A stretch of DNA of 22,550 nt, from contig JAEWBM010000120.1 in the NCBI GenBank assembly GCA_023391155.1, positions 5,001 through 27,550 of the forward strand. The letters are read 5' to 3'. Below the pieces are notes generated by a model. The model was not told the DNA's origin, did no database searches, and saw only the letters and a list, made by a program, of their open reading frames with translations. The translations under genes were made by a program, and so were the position numbers. The DNA comes from Acidobacteriota bacterium (GTDB taxonomy: Bacteria; Acidobacteriota; Blastocatellia; Pyrinomonadales; Pyrinomonadaceae). The first letter of the stretch is position 1, and every line of letters begins with the position of its first letter. Positions 15,772-22,550 of the stretch are shown in pieces.

Positions 15772-15798
15772 GCCCGCAACGCTAAGAACGCTGCGGGC
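15772..15798 (-). terminator. Hairpin terminator after the zinc-ribbon/DUF4190 gene
   Basis: A 7-bp GC-rich stem (GCCCGCA/TGCGGGC) with a 13-nt loop lies 68 nt after the stop. On the minus strand it is followed by TTTCTAAGTTATAATTTTCC, a moderately U-rich tail. Confidence 0.6.
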
Positions 15799-15865
15799 GA
15801 GATGGAACTATATATTGCCCCGTCAAAGTGGTCTTGCTCGATGGGTTGTCGTAACACGAGGCTGG

Positions 15866-16816
15866 CTACATGCTCTGCATTATCATCTGGAGTCCGCCGA
15901 AAAACATTACAAAGATCAAATAGCCGACGGAGAGCAAAAGCCCGATAACACCGGTGATAATTCCACCCATTGCAAGTCCTGCTCCCTCGTAGTTCGCCGG
16001 ATCGTTTTTAGCCTTGCCGCGGGCCATTACCCCTGTAATGATAGCTACAAGGCTAGGTACCACCGTTCCGCAGCAAAGCGTAAAACCTAGGATTCCGAGC
16101 ACAAGCGAAACGAGTGCCAATGTTTTGCTTGGTGCTGCGGCTGTGTTTGCGGGGGGTGCGGCTGCGGACCCGCCCATTTGCGCGACCGGGCCGCCCATAG
16201 GCGGGGGGCTTTGCTGCATGCTGGCCGGCGGCGGTGCTGTCGGGGCTTGAGCCTCGAATGGGTCGAACTTGGGTTCGGCCGGCTCCGGCTCGGAAAATTG
16301 CGGCTTGGGTGGTTCCGGTTCTTCGAACTTAGGTGCCGGAGACTCTTCCCGTATCGGCTCCGGCGACCCTCCAAAAGGTGAAGGGATCGGCGGGCTTGTC
16401 TGCGAAAATTGGTCCGGTGCGGCCTCCCTTGGCGACTGGTCGAAGGGAGACGGCGGCGGCCCGCCCATCTTCGGCGGCGACGGAGGCTCCGGCTCGTTGA
16501 ACTTAGGCGGCTCGGGCGGCAGGTCCATAACCTCATGGTTGTCGGCCGCGGCCATCTCGTCACGAAGCTCCTTTTCCGAAACGAACTGGGTCTTGTTCGG
16601 ATCGGGTTCATCGGGAAGTTCGAGCACCGAGTCTTCCTTTGAAGCCTCATCCGCACCCTTGTTGGCAGCCAATGCCGCGGCGATCTCGCCCGGTTTGGCC
16701 ACCATCGTCTTATACGGATCTAATTCCTCTTCTGCATCGACGAGAGGCGTTCCGTCTGCCTGGCAAAATCGCAGGTTATCGTCAAAGGTCTTTTCACAGG
16801 TCGGGCAACGTTTCAT
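15866..16816 (-). CDS. Zinc-ribbon, proline-rich, DUF4190 membrane protein
   Basis: A 316-residue protein. The N-terminus is a short ribbon: CPTC (Cys4, Cys7), then FCQADGTPL (Cys18), with an aspartate in place of a fourth cysteine. Two similar short motifs follow, DPYKTMVAKP (33-42) and DPNKTQFVSE (72-81), which look like Thr-centred linear motifs. Residues about 98-230 are low-complexity Pro/Glu/Gly (PEPPKFNEPEPPSPP and similar), likely disordered. The C-terminal 231-316 holds two hydrophobic hairpins of the DUF4190 kind (TLALVSLVLGILGF, GLAMGGIITGVIGLLLSVGYLIFVMFF), placing the rest in the cytosol. Function unknown. The start ATG at 16816 has a poor ribosome site. Similar ribbon starts are frequent, as I recall, in Blastocatellia proteins. 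Confidence 0.85.
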   Translation of the reverse strand: MKRCPTCEKTFDDNLRFCQADGTPLVDAEEELDPYKTMVAKPGEIAAALAANKGADEASKEDSVLELPDEPDPNKTQFVSEKELRDEMAAADNHEVMDLPPEPPKFNEPEPPSPPKMGGPPPSPFDQSPREAAPDQFSQTSPPIPSPFGGSPEPIREESPAPKFEEPEPPKPQFSEPEPAEPKFDPFEAQAPTAPPPASMQQSPPPMGGPVAQMGGSAAAPPANTAAAPSKTLALVSLVLGILGFTLCCGTVVPSLVAIITGVMARGKAKNDPANYEGAGLAMGGIITGVIGLLLSVGYLIFVMFFGGLQMIMQSM

Positions 16817-16858
16817 AGGTATTTATATGTAAGAACCACCGGCGGAGGCAGGTGGGTC

Positions 16859-16910
16859 AGGTTCAGGTCTCGTACCGGCGGGAAACGGTTTCGGCGAAAA
16901 CTCTGAACCT
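16859..16910. repeat. Inverted repeat between ndk and the DUF4190 gene
   Basis: Arms AGGTTCAG (16859-16866) and CTGAACCT (16903-16910) are perfectly complementary over 8 bp, with a 36-nt loop that holds an ACCG/CGGT hairpin. There is no U-tract, so it is not a standard terminator. A CCACC/GGTGG pair lies next to it, nearer the DUF4190 start. Confidence 0.4.
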
Positions 16911-16924
16911 TTATACCTTGACGC

Positions 16925-17341
16925 CTAAACTAATTCAAGTTTGCTGAAGAAATAGCTTATCTCGATCGCTGCATTCTCGTCCGAATCCGACCCGTGGACC
17001 GCGTTTTCGCCGATCGACGATGCGAACTCTTTCCTCAATGTGCCCTCAGCCGCTTCAGCCGGATTGGTCGCGCCCATCAGATCGCGCCACGACTTGACCG
17101 CATCGTCCTTCTCGAGAGCGAGAACAACGCAGGGGCCGCTCGACATAAATTCGGTCAGCTCTTCATAGAAACCTTTGCCCGCATGCACCGCGTAAAAACC
17201 TTCAGCCTGCTTCTTCGACTGGTGGATCAGCTTCATACCGCGAATCTTAAAACCCGCCTGCAAAATGCGGTCGATGATCTTTCCCTGGTTGCCCGCACGC
17301 ACCGCGTCCGGCTTGATAATTCCAAATGTTAAAGTGCTCAT
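16925..17341 (-). CDS. ndk: Nucleoside diphosphate kinase
   Basis: A 138-residue cytosolic kinase that balances nucleoside triphosphates by transfer from ATP through a phosphohistidine. The N-terminal TFGIIKPDAVRAG, MSSGPCVVLALE and the loop WRDLMGATNPAEAAEGTLRKEF are typical. The active-site histidine is His116 in SIGENAVHGSDSDENAAIE. Length and domain layout match the family. The ATG at 17341 has AGAGGA about 12 nt upstream. It is 230 nt downstream of sucD on the same strand, with a terminator between. Confidence 0.97.
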   Translation of the reverse strand: MSTLTFGIIKPDAVRAGNQGKIIDRILQAGFKIRGMKLIHQSKKQAEGFYAVHAGKGFYEELTEFMSSGPCVVLALEKDDAVKSWRDLMGATNPAEAAEGTLRKEFASSIGENAVHGSDSDENAAIEISYFFSKLELV

Positions 17342-17456
17342 TTCTTATCTATATCCTCTTGAAGTGGTGTCGAAAACAAACCGTAAGAATACAACAAGAT
17401 GTCCCGTCGTTAAAATCAAGGACCGCACGATCAGCGGATAAGGTTCGTTTCCCACA

Positions 17457-17498
17457 GATTGGAAACTGGCGACTGATAACTGCAAATTGGGAACTTCT
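17457..17498. repeat. Degenerate tandem heptamer repeat
   Basis: Six successive 7-mers can be laid out without gaps: GATTGGA, AACTGGC, GACTGAT, AACTGCA, AATTGGG, AACTTCT. The shared core is (A/G)A(C/T)T in the first four bases, usually followed by G. It lies in the non-coding stretch between sucD and ndk. Confidence 0.55.
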
Positions 17499-17524
17499 AC
17501 TCCACTCAGCTGACCTAATTGAAA

Positions 17525-17549
17525 GGCTGCCCGCTTTCGCAAGGCAGCC
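17525..17549 (-). terminator. Hairpin terminator after sucD
   Basis: A perfect 7-bp GC-rich stem GGCTGCC/GGCAGCC with an 11-nt loop, 26 nt after the sucD stop. The minus-strand tail begins TTTCAATT. Confidence 0.7.
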
Positions 17550-17574
17550 CGGTTTCTATTGAATGTCGAAATAT

Positions 17575-18477
17575 TTATGCTGCTGTTGCTGACCCCAGAG
17601 CCTCTGCAACGGCACGGCCGATGTCTGCCGGTGATTCGACAACGCGAATTCCCGCCTCGCTGAGGGCCTTCATCTTCTCGGCTGCGGTTCCCTTTCCGCC
17701 TGAGATGATCGCTCCGGCGTGGCCCATGCGGCGTCCGGGAGGTGCGGTTTGTCCGGCGATAAAAGCAACGATTGGCTTGGTTACGTTATTTACGGAATAT
17801 GCCGCAGCTTCCTCTTCGGCGGTGCCGCCGATCTCGCCGATCATGACGATCGCGTCCGTCTCGTCATCTGCCTCGAACATCCGAAGAGCGTCCGTGTGGG
17901 TCGTTCCGATTATCGGGTCGCCGCCGATACCGATCGCCGTCGATTGCCCCAAGCCCAACGCGGTCAACTGGCCGACCGCCTCATAGGTCAAGGTACCGGA
18001 TCGCGAAACAACACCGATCCGACCTTCCTTATGGATATGGCCGGGCATGATGCCTATTTTGCACTTTCCAGGCGAGATTATCCCGGGACAGTTCGGGCCG
18101 ATCAGCCTGACCTCGCTTCCGGACCTGCTGTTTATGCCGGCTAAGAACTCGCGGGCCTTGACCATGTCCGCGACCGGGATCCCCTCGGTGATACACACGA
18201 TGACGGGAATACCGGCGTCCGCAGCTTCCATGATGGCGTCTGCCGCAAATGCCGGCGGCACGTAGATCACCGAAGCATTCGCACCCGTTTCCTTCACGGC
18301 TTCGGTTACGGTGTTAAAGACCGGGATTCCCTCGTGGGTGGTGCCGCCCTTGCCGGGCGTTACGCCCCCGACGACATTCGTTCCGTACTCCACCATCTGC
18401 AGCGTGTGAAATGTACCCTCTTTTCCCGTGATCCCCTGTACGATCAGACGTGTATCCTTATCGACTAAAACTGCCAA
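17575..18477 (-). CDS. sucD: Succinate-CoA ligase, ADP-forming, alpha subunit
   Basis: A 300-residue subunit of the TCA-cycle enzyme that turns succinyl-CoA into succinate with ATP or GTP formation. The CoA-binding N-terminus reads LIVQGITGKEGTFHTLQM. VGGVTPGKGG, GPNCPGIISPG, SRSGTLTYEAV and the phosphohistidine His253 in RRMGHAGAIISGGKGTA are all present. The start is TTG at 18477, chosen because GAGGAG lies 8 nt upstream and the protein then begins AVLVDKDTRL like its relatives. The beta subunit gene sucC is not next to it: the upstream neighbour is a divergent ABC permease, so sucC must lie elsewhere. Confidence 0.96.
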   Translation of the reverse strand: MAVLVDKDTRLIVQGITGKEGTFHTLQMVEYGTNVVGGVTPGKGGTTHEGIPVFNTVTEAVKETGANASVIYVPPAFAADAIMEAADAGIPVIVCITEGIPVADMVKAREFLAGINSRSGSEVRLIGPNCPGIISPGKCKIGIMPGHIHKEGRIGVVSRSGTLTYEAVGQLTALGLGQSTAIGIGGDPIIGTTHTDALRMFEADDETDAIVMIGEIGGTAEEEAAAYSVNNVTKPIVAFIAGQTAPPGRRMGHAGAIISGGKGTAAEKMKALSEAGIRVVESPADIGRAVAEALGSATAA

Positions 18478-18485
18478 AGCAATAT

Positions 18486-18491
18486 CTCCTC
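18486..18491 (-). promoter_or_regulatory. Shine-Dalgarno site fixing the sucD TTG start
   Basis: The minus strand reads GAGGAG, 8 nt before the TTG at 18477-18475. No ATG or GTG in frame is better placed. Confidence 0.75.
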
Positions 18492-18522
18492 AAATGTTTT
18501 TCGGTCAAAAAAGCAAAGTCAG

Positions 18523-18528
18523 ATTGTA
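18523..18528 (-). promoter_or_regulatory. Candidate -10 element for sucD
   Basis: The minus strand reads TACAAT, one mismatch from consensus, giving a leader of about 39 nt. The -35 at the proper distance (TTACTT) is weak. Confidence 0.4.
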
Positions 18529-18691
18529 GCACGCCTCTATGAAGGAAAGTAAGGCACCCCGAACCGCTCATTTTTTTTGAACATTTCCGTGCCGTGAACC
18601 GTTTTAACCTCTGTCTTCCGATTGTGACTCTGCCGACGGGCGGGCCCCAGGCACAGGTTCAAACTCAGCGGCCCGACACGGCCACAGTTTT

Positions 18692-19936
18692 ATGCGGCAG
18701 TTATATTCATTCTATTCCGACGCCTTTTGGATCGCACTAAAATCTATCCTCGAACACAAACTGCGCGCTCTCCTTACGCTCATCGGCATAATTATCGGCG
18801 TCGCGGCGGTCATTGTGGTTTCAGCATCTATCTCAGGTCTAAAGACCTACGTGATGGATCAGGTGTCGAAGATCCTCGGTTCGAACCACTTCATGATCAC
18901 CCGCATGGCAAGCACAAGCGACCTATCCGACGAGGAGTGGGAGCGGCGTTCGCGTCTTTATAAGGACGTTACGTGGGAAGAATATGAATACGTTCGCGAC
19001 AATTGCCGCCTTTGTTCGTTCGTCGGTGCGCAGATGGGTTCGGGCACCGATCTGAAAGAGGGCACGGTTGAAATGCCGTCCGTACGCGTAATGGGCGTTA
19101 CCTCGAATATGTATGAGGTCGAAGATAAAACGCTTTCAGCGGGGCGCTTCTTCTCTGACGAGGAGGTGAGACGATCGGCAAAGGTGGCAGTCGTCGGCTC
19201 GGACATCGTGGAGAAGTTCTTTGAATTCACATCGCCAATCGGGAAAACGATCAAGGTCCGCGGCGTGCCCGTGACGATCGTCGGTGTCGAGCAAAAACGG
19301 GGCTCGTTCTTTGGCCAGTCTCAGGACCGGCATATGTACATCCCTATCACGCTTCATAATCAGATCTTTGACCGCCGCGGCGGCATCCAGATCCACGGCA
19401 AGACGCTGACGAAGGAAAATTTCCTGCCCGCCATCGAGGAGGCACACCTGCTGGTCCGCAACAAACGGCAATTGCTCGGGAGCGATGAAGACACCTTTTC
19501 AGTCGTAAATGTCGACGAATTTAACACCACAATGGACCAGATTACGGGAGCCATCGCCGTTGTAGTCATACCTATAACGATGATCATTCTGGTTGTCGGC
19601 GGGATCGTCGTGATGAATATTATGCTGGTGTCCGTCACTGAACGAACATTCGAGGTCGGATTGAGAAAAGCGATCGGGGCGACGCGGGCACAGATAATGC
19701 TGCAGTTTTTGATCGAGTCTGCTCTGTTGTGCGTCGTCGGCGGAATATTGGGGCTGATACTGGCTGTCGGTGCCACACAGCTTATCGGCTTCCTTCTCGG
19801 GATGACAATGACGATCACGGTCTTTTACGTTTTTATCTCGCTATTCGTGTCGAGTTTTATCGGCATAATCGCGGGGCTTTATCCGGCATGGAAGGCGTCG
19901 CGGCTTGATCCGATCGTCGCCCTTACCCAGAGTTAA
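18692..19936 (+). CDS. MacB/FtsX-type ABC transporter permease (first of two)
   Basis: A 414-residue inner-membrane protein. A first helix (about 25-47, LLTLIGIIIGVAAVIVVSASI) is followed by a large periplasmic MacB-like domain (to about 285). Three C-terminal FtsX helices lie near 290-315, 338-362 and 375-398, with the coupling segment FEVGLRKAIGATRAQIMLQF that contacts an ATPase. It ends with the typical AGLYPAWKASRLDPIVAL. The ATG at 18692 lacks a clear ribosome site. The next permease begins 4 nt after its stop, so they likely form a heterodimer. No ATP-binding subunit or membrane-fusion protein is seen nearby. The cargo is unknown; export of drugs, lipids or lipoproteins is known for relatives. 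Confidence 0.92.
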   Translation: MRQLYSFYSDAFWIALKSILEHKLRALLTLIGIIIGVAAVIVVSASISGLKTYVMDQVSKILGSNHFMITRMASTSDLSDEEWERRSRLYKDVTWEEYEYVRDNCRLCSFVGAQMGSGTDLKEGTVEMPSVRVMGVTSNMYEVEDKTLSAGRFFSDEEVRRSAKVAVVGSDIVEKFFEFTSPIGKTIKVRGVPVTIVGVEQKRGSFFGQSQDRHMYIPITLHNQIFDRRGGIQIHGKTLTKENFLPAIEEAHLLVRNKRQLLGSDEDTFSVVNVDEFNTTMDQITGAIAVVVIPITMIILVVGGIVVMNIMLVSVTERTFEVGLRKAIGATRAQIMLQFLIESALLCVVGGILGLILAVGATQLIGFLLGMTMTITVFYVFISLFVSSFIGIIAGLYPAWKASRLDPIVALTQS

Positions 19937-19940
19937 CGTT

Positions 19941-21206
19941 ATGCGGTTCACAACATCGTTACCGATCGAAGTATTGAAGATGGCGTATGACAGCGTCGTC
20001 TCGCACAAATTCCGGTCGTTCCTGACGATCCTAGGAATTGTTGTCGGGATCTTAACCGCGGTCGTCGTTGCATCGCTTCTGACCGGAATGCGTCAGAGCA
20101 TCGTGGCAATGTTTGAGGAGTACGGTACGAATAACGTTTATCTCTTTCATCTTTCGACGGGTTTCGGCCCGCCAAACCGTGACGAACGCAATCGCAAACC
20201 GCTCACGCAGGATGACGCACGGGCGATTCTGCAGCAGTCATCGTATGTACAGGATGTTGCAACGGTCGCCGTGAACATCGGCTCATGGGGCACAGGCTTT
20301 GACGATAATATGATCTATAAAGAGAAAAATTATCGTTGGGCGCTGACAGACGGCGTGACACCGAATTATGCCGGGATGACCAATCTCGTCGTCCGCGAAG
20401 GCCGCTGGCTGACGGAGATGGACGACTTTGAACGGAGAAAGGTGCTGGTCATCGGCGTGAACGCCGTGGAGGCTCTGTTCGGGGGAGACTCGGCCGAGGC
20501 GATCGGCAAGGTCATCCGCATGAACGGAATGAGTTGGCAGATCGTCGGTGTTATAGAAAAACGCCAGGCCGGATTTTTTGGTGAGAACGAGGAGGACCGG
20601 AAGATCTTCATGCCGTTCCGAACCGCCAGAAAGGTAGCCCCCACGCGGGATGCCGTCCTCAATATTGCACAAGCCCGCGACGGACACCTGGGCGAAGCCG
20701 TCCAGGAGATCGAGGGCATTCTTCGTCAGCGTCGCGGCGTGAAATATGGTGACCCGAACGATTTCGACGTAAAAACAGCGGATGATTTTATGTCGCAGTT
20801 CGACAGCGTCATCGGCGGTATCGGCCTTGCCGCGATCGCGATCTCGTGCCTCGGACTGCTGGTCGGAGGGATCGGCGTTATGAACATCATGCTCGTTTCC
20901 GTTACCGAGCGGACCAAGGAGATCGGCATTCGAAAAGCGATCGGAGCTACACGCTCCGCCATCGTTTTTCAATTCCTCGCGGAAGCAATGGCTCTCACAT
21001 TTCTGGGAGGGCTGATCGGGATCATACTCTCGGTCGGGATCAGTAATCTTCTGATGTTCCTGATACCCTCGATGCCCGCCCAGATCGAGCTGTGGATGAT
21101 CCTCCTCTCCCTCGGCATCTCTATCGGCATCGGCCTGGTCTTCGGCGTCCTCCCCGCCCGCAAGGCAGCAAAACTCGACCCGATCGAGTGTTTGAGATAT
21201 GAGTAG
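19941..21206 (+). CDS. MacB/FtsX-type ABC transporter permease (second of two)
   Basis: A 421-residue paralogue of the preceding gene with the same layout: N-terminal helix (FLTILGIVVGILTAVVVASLL), periplasmic domain, then three C-terminal FtsX helices with the coupling segment TKEIGIRKAIGATRSAIVFQF and the end VLPARKAAKLDPIECLRYE. The periplasmic part differs clearly from its partner, which suggests a heterodimer, not a recent duplication. The start was placed at ATG 19941, 4 nt after the first stop; an in-frame extension to 19905 would overlap the first gene. A strong terminator follows. Confidence 0.92.
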   Translation: MRFTTSLPIEVLKMAYDSVVSHKFRSFLTILGIVVGILTAVVVASLLTGMRQSIVAMFEEYGTNNVYLFHLSTGFGPPNRDERNRKPLTQDDARAILQQSSYVQDVATVAVNIGSWGTGFDDNMIYKEKNYRWALTDGVTPNYAGMTNLVVREGRWLTEMDDFERRKVLVIGVNAVEALFGGDSAEAIGKVIRMNGMSWQIVGVIEKRQAGFFGENEEDRKIFMPFRTARKVAPTRDAVLNIAQARDGHLGEAVQEIEGILRQRRGVKYGDPNDFDVKTADDFMSQFDSVIGGIGLAAIAISCLGLLVGGIGVMNIMLVSVTERTKEIGIRKAIGATRSAIVFQFLAEAMALTFLGGLIGIILSVGISNLLMFLIPSMPAQIELWMILLSLGISIGIGLVFGVLPARKAAKLDPIECLRYE

Positions 21207-21225
21207 CAGGCCGTTATATAGGTTT

Positions 21226-21253
21226 AAAGGCCCGGTGGAAACGCCGGGCCTTT
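21226..21253. terminator. Strong hairpin terminator after the permease pair
   Basis: A 10-bp perfect stem AAAGGCCCGG/CCGGGCCTTT with an 8-nt loop and a T-rich tail (TTTTGATTT). It is symmetric and can also serve the convergent minus-strand nuclease gene. Confidence 0.88.
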
Positions 21254-21269
21254 TGATTTGGAATTAAAA

Positions 21270-22550
21270 TTATTCGAGGTCGAACGTCTGATGATACTGC
21301 GGGACCATGACATTCCAGCCGAAGCGGTCTTTTATGTGGCCGGCCATGGCTTGGGCCGCGTCGGGCTCGCCGTGCGTCGTGAAAACCATTTTGGGTTTGG
21401 ATTTCAGTCCCTCTAGCCATTTCAGCACATCTTTCCAATCTGCGTGTGCCGAGAATCCGTCGACCTTTTCGATATGACAGTTGACCGGAACCCATCCCTT
21501 CATGATCTTGACTTCCCTTTCACCATCTTGAATACGCCGGCCGGTCGTGCCCGCCGCTTGAAAACCGACGAAGACGACCGTGGCTCGCGGGTCAGGCAGC
21601 ATACGTACAGCGTGATGCAGAACACGGCCGCCGGTAAGCATGCCGGACGCGGAGATGATTATCCTGGTGCCCCTCATATCGTTCAACGCTTTAGATTCGT
21701 CACGGCTAGAGGCCGTCCGCATCGACCCGGTTCGCAGCGGATGGCGCTTTTCGGCGAGTATCGATGCGTATTCCTCGTCGTGCTCCTCGTTCCAGTGACT
21801 GTAAACTCGAGTGGCCTGTGCGGCCATCGGCGAATCGACCGCTACAGGGAGGATGGGTATACGACCATCGTCTTCCAATTCTCGTATCAGATAGAGCAGT
21901 TCTTGAGTTCGGCCCACGGCGAAAGCGGGTATAAGCACAGGCCCCTTTCGTTCAACAGCCTCGAGAATTATTCGTTCAAGCTGATCCGCAGCCGACACAT
22001 CTCCGTGGAGCCGATCGCCGTAGGTCGATTCGACCATAAGGTAATCGCAATCCGGCGGTGCCGCAGGGTCCTTTACGATCGGTTGATCATAGTGGCCAAG
22101 GTCCCCTGAAAATAGAAACCTTATCGGCGATTCCGATCCGTTATCGAGCTCCAATAGAACGAGGCTGGCACCTATAATATGTCCCGCCACAATAAAAGAC
22201 GCTCGGATCCCCGGCGCGACCTCTACCGGATCGCCGCCGTTCCGCATAGGCTCGATCAACTTCAATGCCTCTTTGGCATCCTTCTCGTCGTAGAGCGGAA
22301 GCGCGGGGTTATGCGAGGTCAACCCGTGGCGGTTGCGGTAGTCGGCATCTTCTTCCTGAATGCGGCCCGAATCCGGCAGAAGGATCTTGAGCAGGTCGTT
22401 CGTCGCCCCCGATGTATATACCGGGCCTGAATAGCCTAATCGAACGACACGCGGCAGGTAGCCCGTATGATCGATGTGTGCGTGAGTAATCACGACCGCG
22501 TCGAGCTGACCCGGATCGAACGGAGGCGGGTCCCAGTTCCGCTGCCTCAG
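21270..22550 (-). CDS. Beta-CASP metallo-beta-lactamase-fold RNase-like protein, N-terminus beyond the window
   Basis: At least 426 residues are visible, and the frame stays open to the right edge, so the N-terminus is missing. Zinc ligands appear as THAHIDHTG, VAGHIIGAS and FSGDLGHYD. The beta-CASP region follows with VESTYGDR, VLIPAFAVGRTQELLYLI and VDSPMAAQATRVY, then IIISASGMLTGGRVLHH. The RNA-specificity tail has VDGFSAHADWKDVLKWL and a final conserved histidine in FTTHGEPDAAQA. All catalytic motifs in view are intact. Relatives include CPSF73/Ysh1-like ribonucleases of bacteria. It converges on the permease terminator. RNA processing is the likely role. Confidence 0.93.
   Translation of the reverse strand: MRQRNWDPPPFDPGQLDAVVITHAHIDHTGYLPRVVRLGYSGPVYTSGATNDLLKILLPDSGRIQEEDADYRNRHGLTSHNPALPLYDEKDAKEALKLIEPMRNGGDPVEVAPGIRASFIVAGHIIGASLVLLELDNGSESPIRFLFSGDLGHYDQPIVKDPAAPPDCDYLMVESTYGDRLHGDVSAADQLERIILEAVERKGPVLIPAFAVGRTQELLYLIRELEDDGRIPILPVAVDSPMAAQATRVYSHWNEEHDEEYASILAEKRHPLRTGSMRTASSRDESKALNDMRGTRIIISASGMLTGGRVLHHAVRMLPDPRATVVFVGFQAAGTTGRRIQDGEREVKIMKGWVPVNCHIEKVDGFSAHADWKDVLKWLEGLKSKPKMVFTTHGEPDAAQAMAGHIKDRFGWNVMVPQYHQTFDLE

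Noticed and set aside
16269..16832. Gly/Ser-rich 187-residue plus-strand frame
   Set aside because: It is the complement of the Pro/Glu low-complexity part of the zinc-ribbon protein.
17345..17542. 65-residue minus-strand open frame between sucD and ndk
   Set aside because: It runs through the heptamer repeat and the sucD terminator and has no ribosome site or family resemblance.
20283..20972. 229-residue minus-strand open frame over the second permease
   Set aside because: It mirrors a well-supported permease, is rich in Asp/His, and resembles no family.
21444..22109. 221-residue plus-strand open frame over the beta-CASP gene
   Set aside because: It is a shadow of conserved coding sequence on the minus strand.

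Overview
The window reads as an ordinary chromosomal stretch of a Gram-negative, LPS-making bacterium, most likely an Acidobacteriota of the Blastocatellia type. The Gram-negative call rests on three KDO-pathway genes (kdsA, kdsB, kdsC) and MacB-like permeases. The Acidobacteriota call is inference: a short zinc-ribbon start of the MKRCPTC type with a following FCxxDGTPL-like segment joined to a DUF4190 tail, a GAF-SpoIIE phosphatase, solitary nuoI and sucD, and moderately high GC. No transposase, integrase, CRISPR array or phage gene is visible.

Layout. 1-2750 (minus strand): a three-gene operon of a phosphoribosyltransferase, an erythromycin-esterase-like protein and an alpha/beta hydrolase. 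The first gene is intact. The second carries one in-frame TGA and the third is split by a frame change, so the operon looks damaged. 2750-3128: spacer with a tRNA-Gly(CCC). 3129-10625 (minus strand): a KDO/CTP block in transcription order kdsB, a one-helix membrane protein, pyrG, a small membrane ORF, an 81-aa protein plus HNH nuclease pair with its own extended -10 promoter, kdsA, an inactive-looking M1-peptidase/TPR protein and kdsC. PyrG makes the CTP that KdsB uses to activate KDO; KdsA and KdsC make the KDO.

10713-13270: a divergent CPBP membrane protease, a secreted FecR-domain protein, and a small unrecognised plus-strand ORF, bounded by two hairpin terminators. 13277-15732 (minus): NuoI, an ImmA/IrrE-like protein with EEICH in place of HEXXH, and a GAF-SpoIIE phosphatase 2 nt downstream, which looks like a signalling pair. 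15866-18477 (minus): SucD (TTG start, no sucC), Ndk, and the zinc-ribbon/DUF4190 protein. 18692-21206 (plus): two tandem MacB-type ABC permeases without an ATPase in view. 21270 to the right edge (minus): a beta-CASP metallo-beta-lactamase-fold nuclease, cut by the window end.

The items most worth a second look are the broken stress operon, the pseudo-peptidase coupled by overlap to kdsA and kdsC, the 81-aa/HNH pair inside the KDO block, the EEICH protein paired with the SpoIIE phosphatase, and a degenerate heptamer tandem repeat upstream of ndk. I see no single feature that is clearly a new system; these are candidates.
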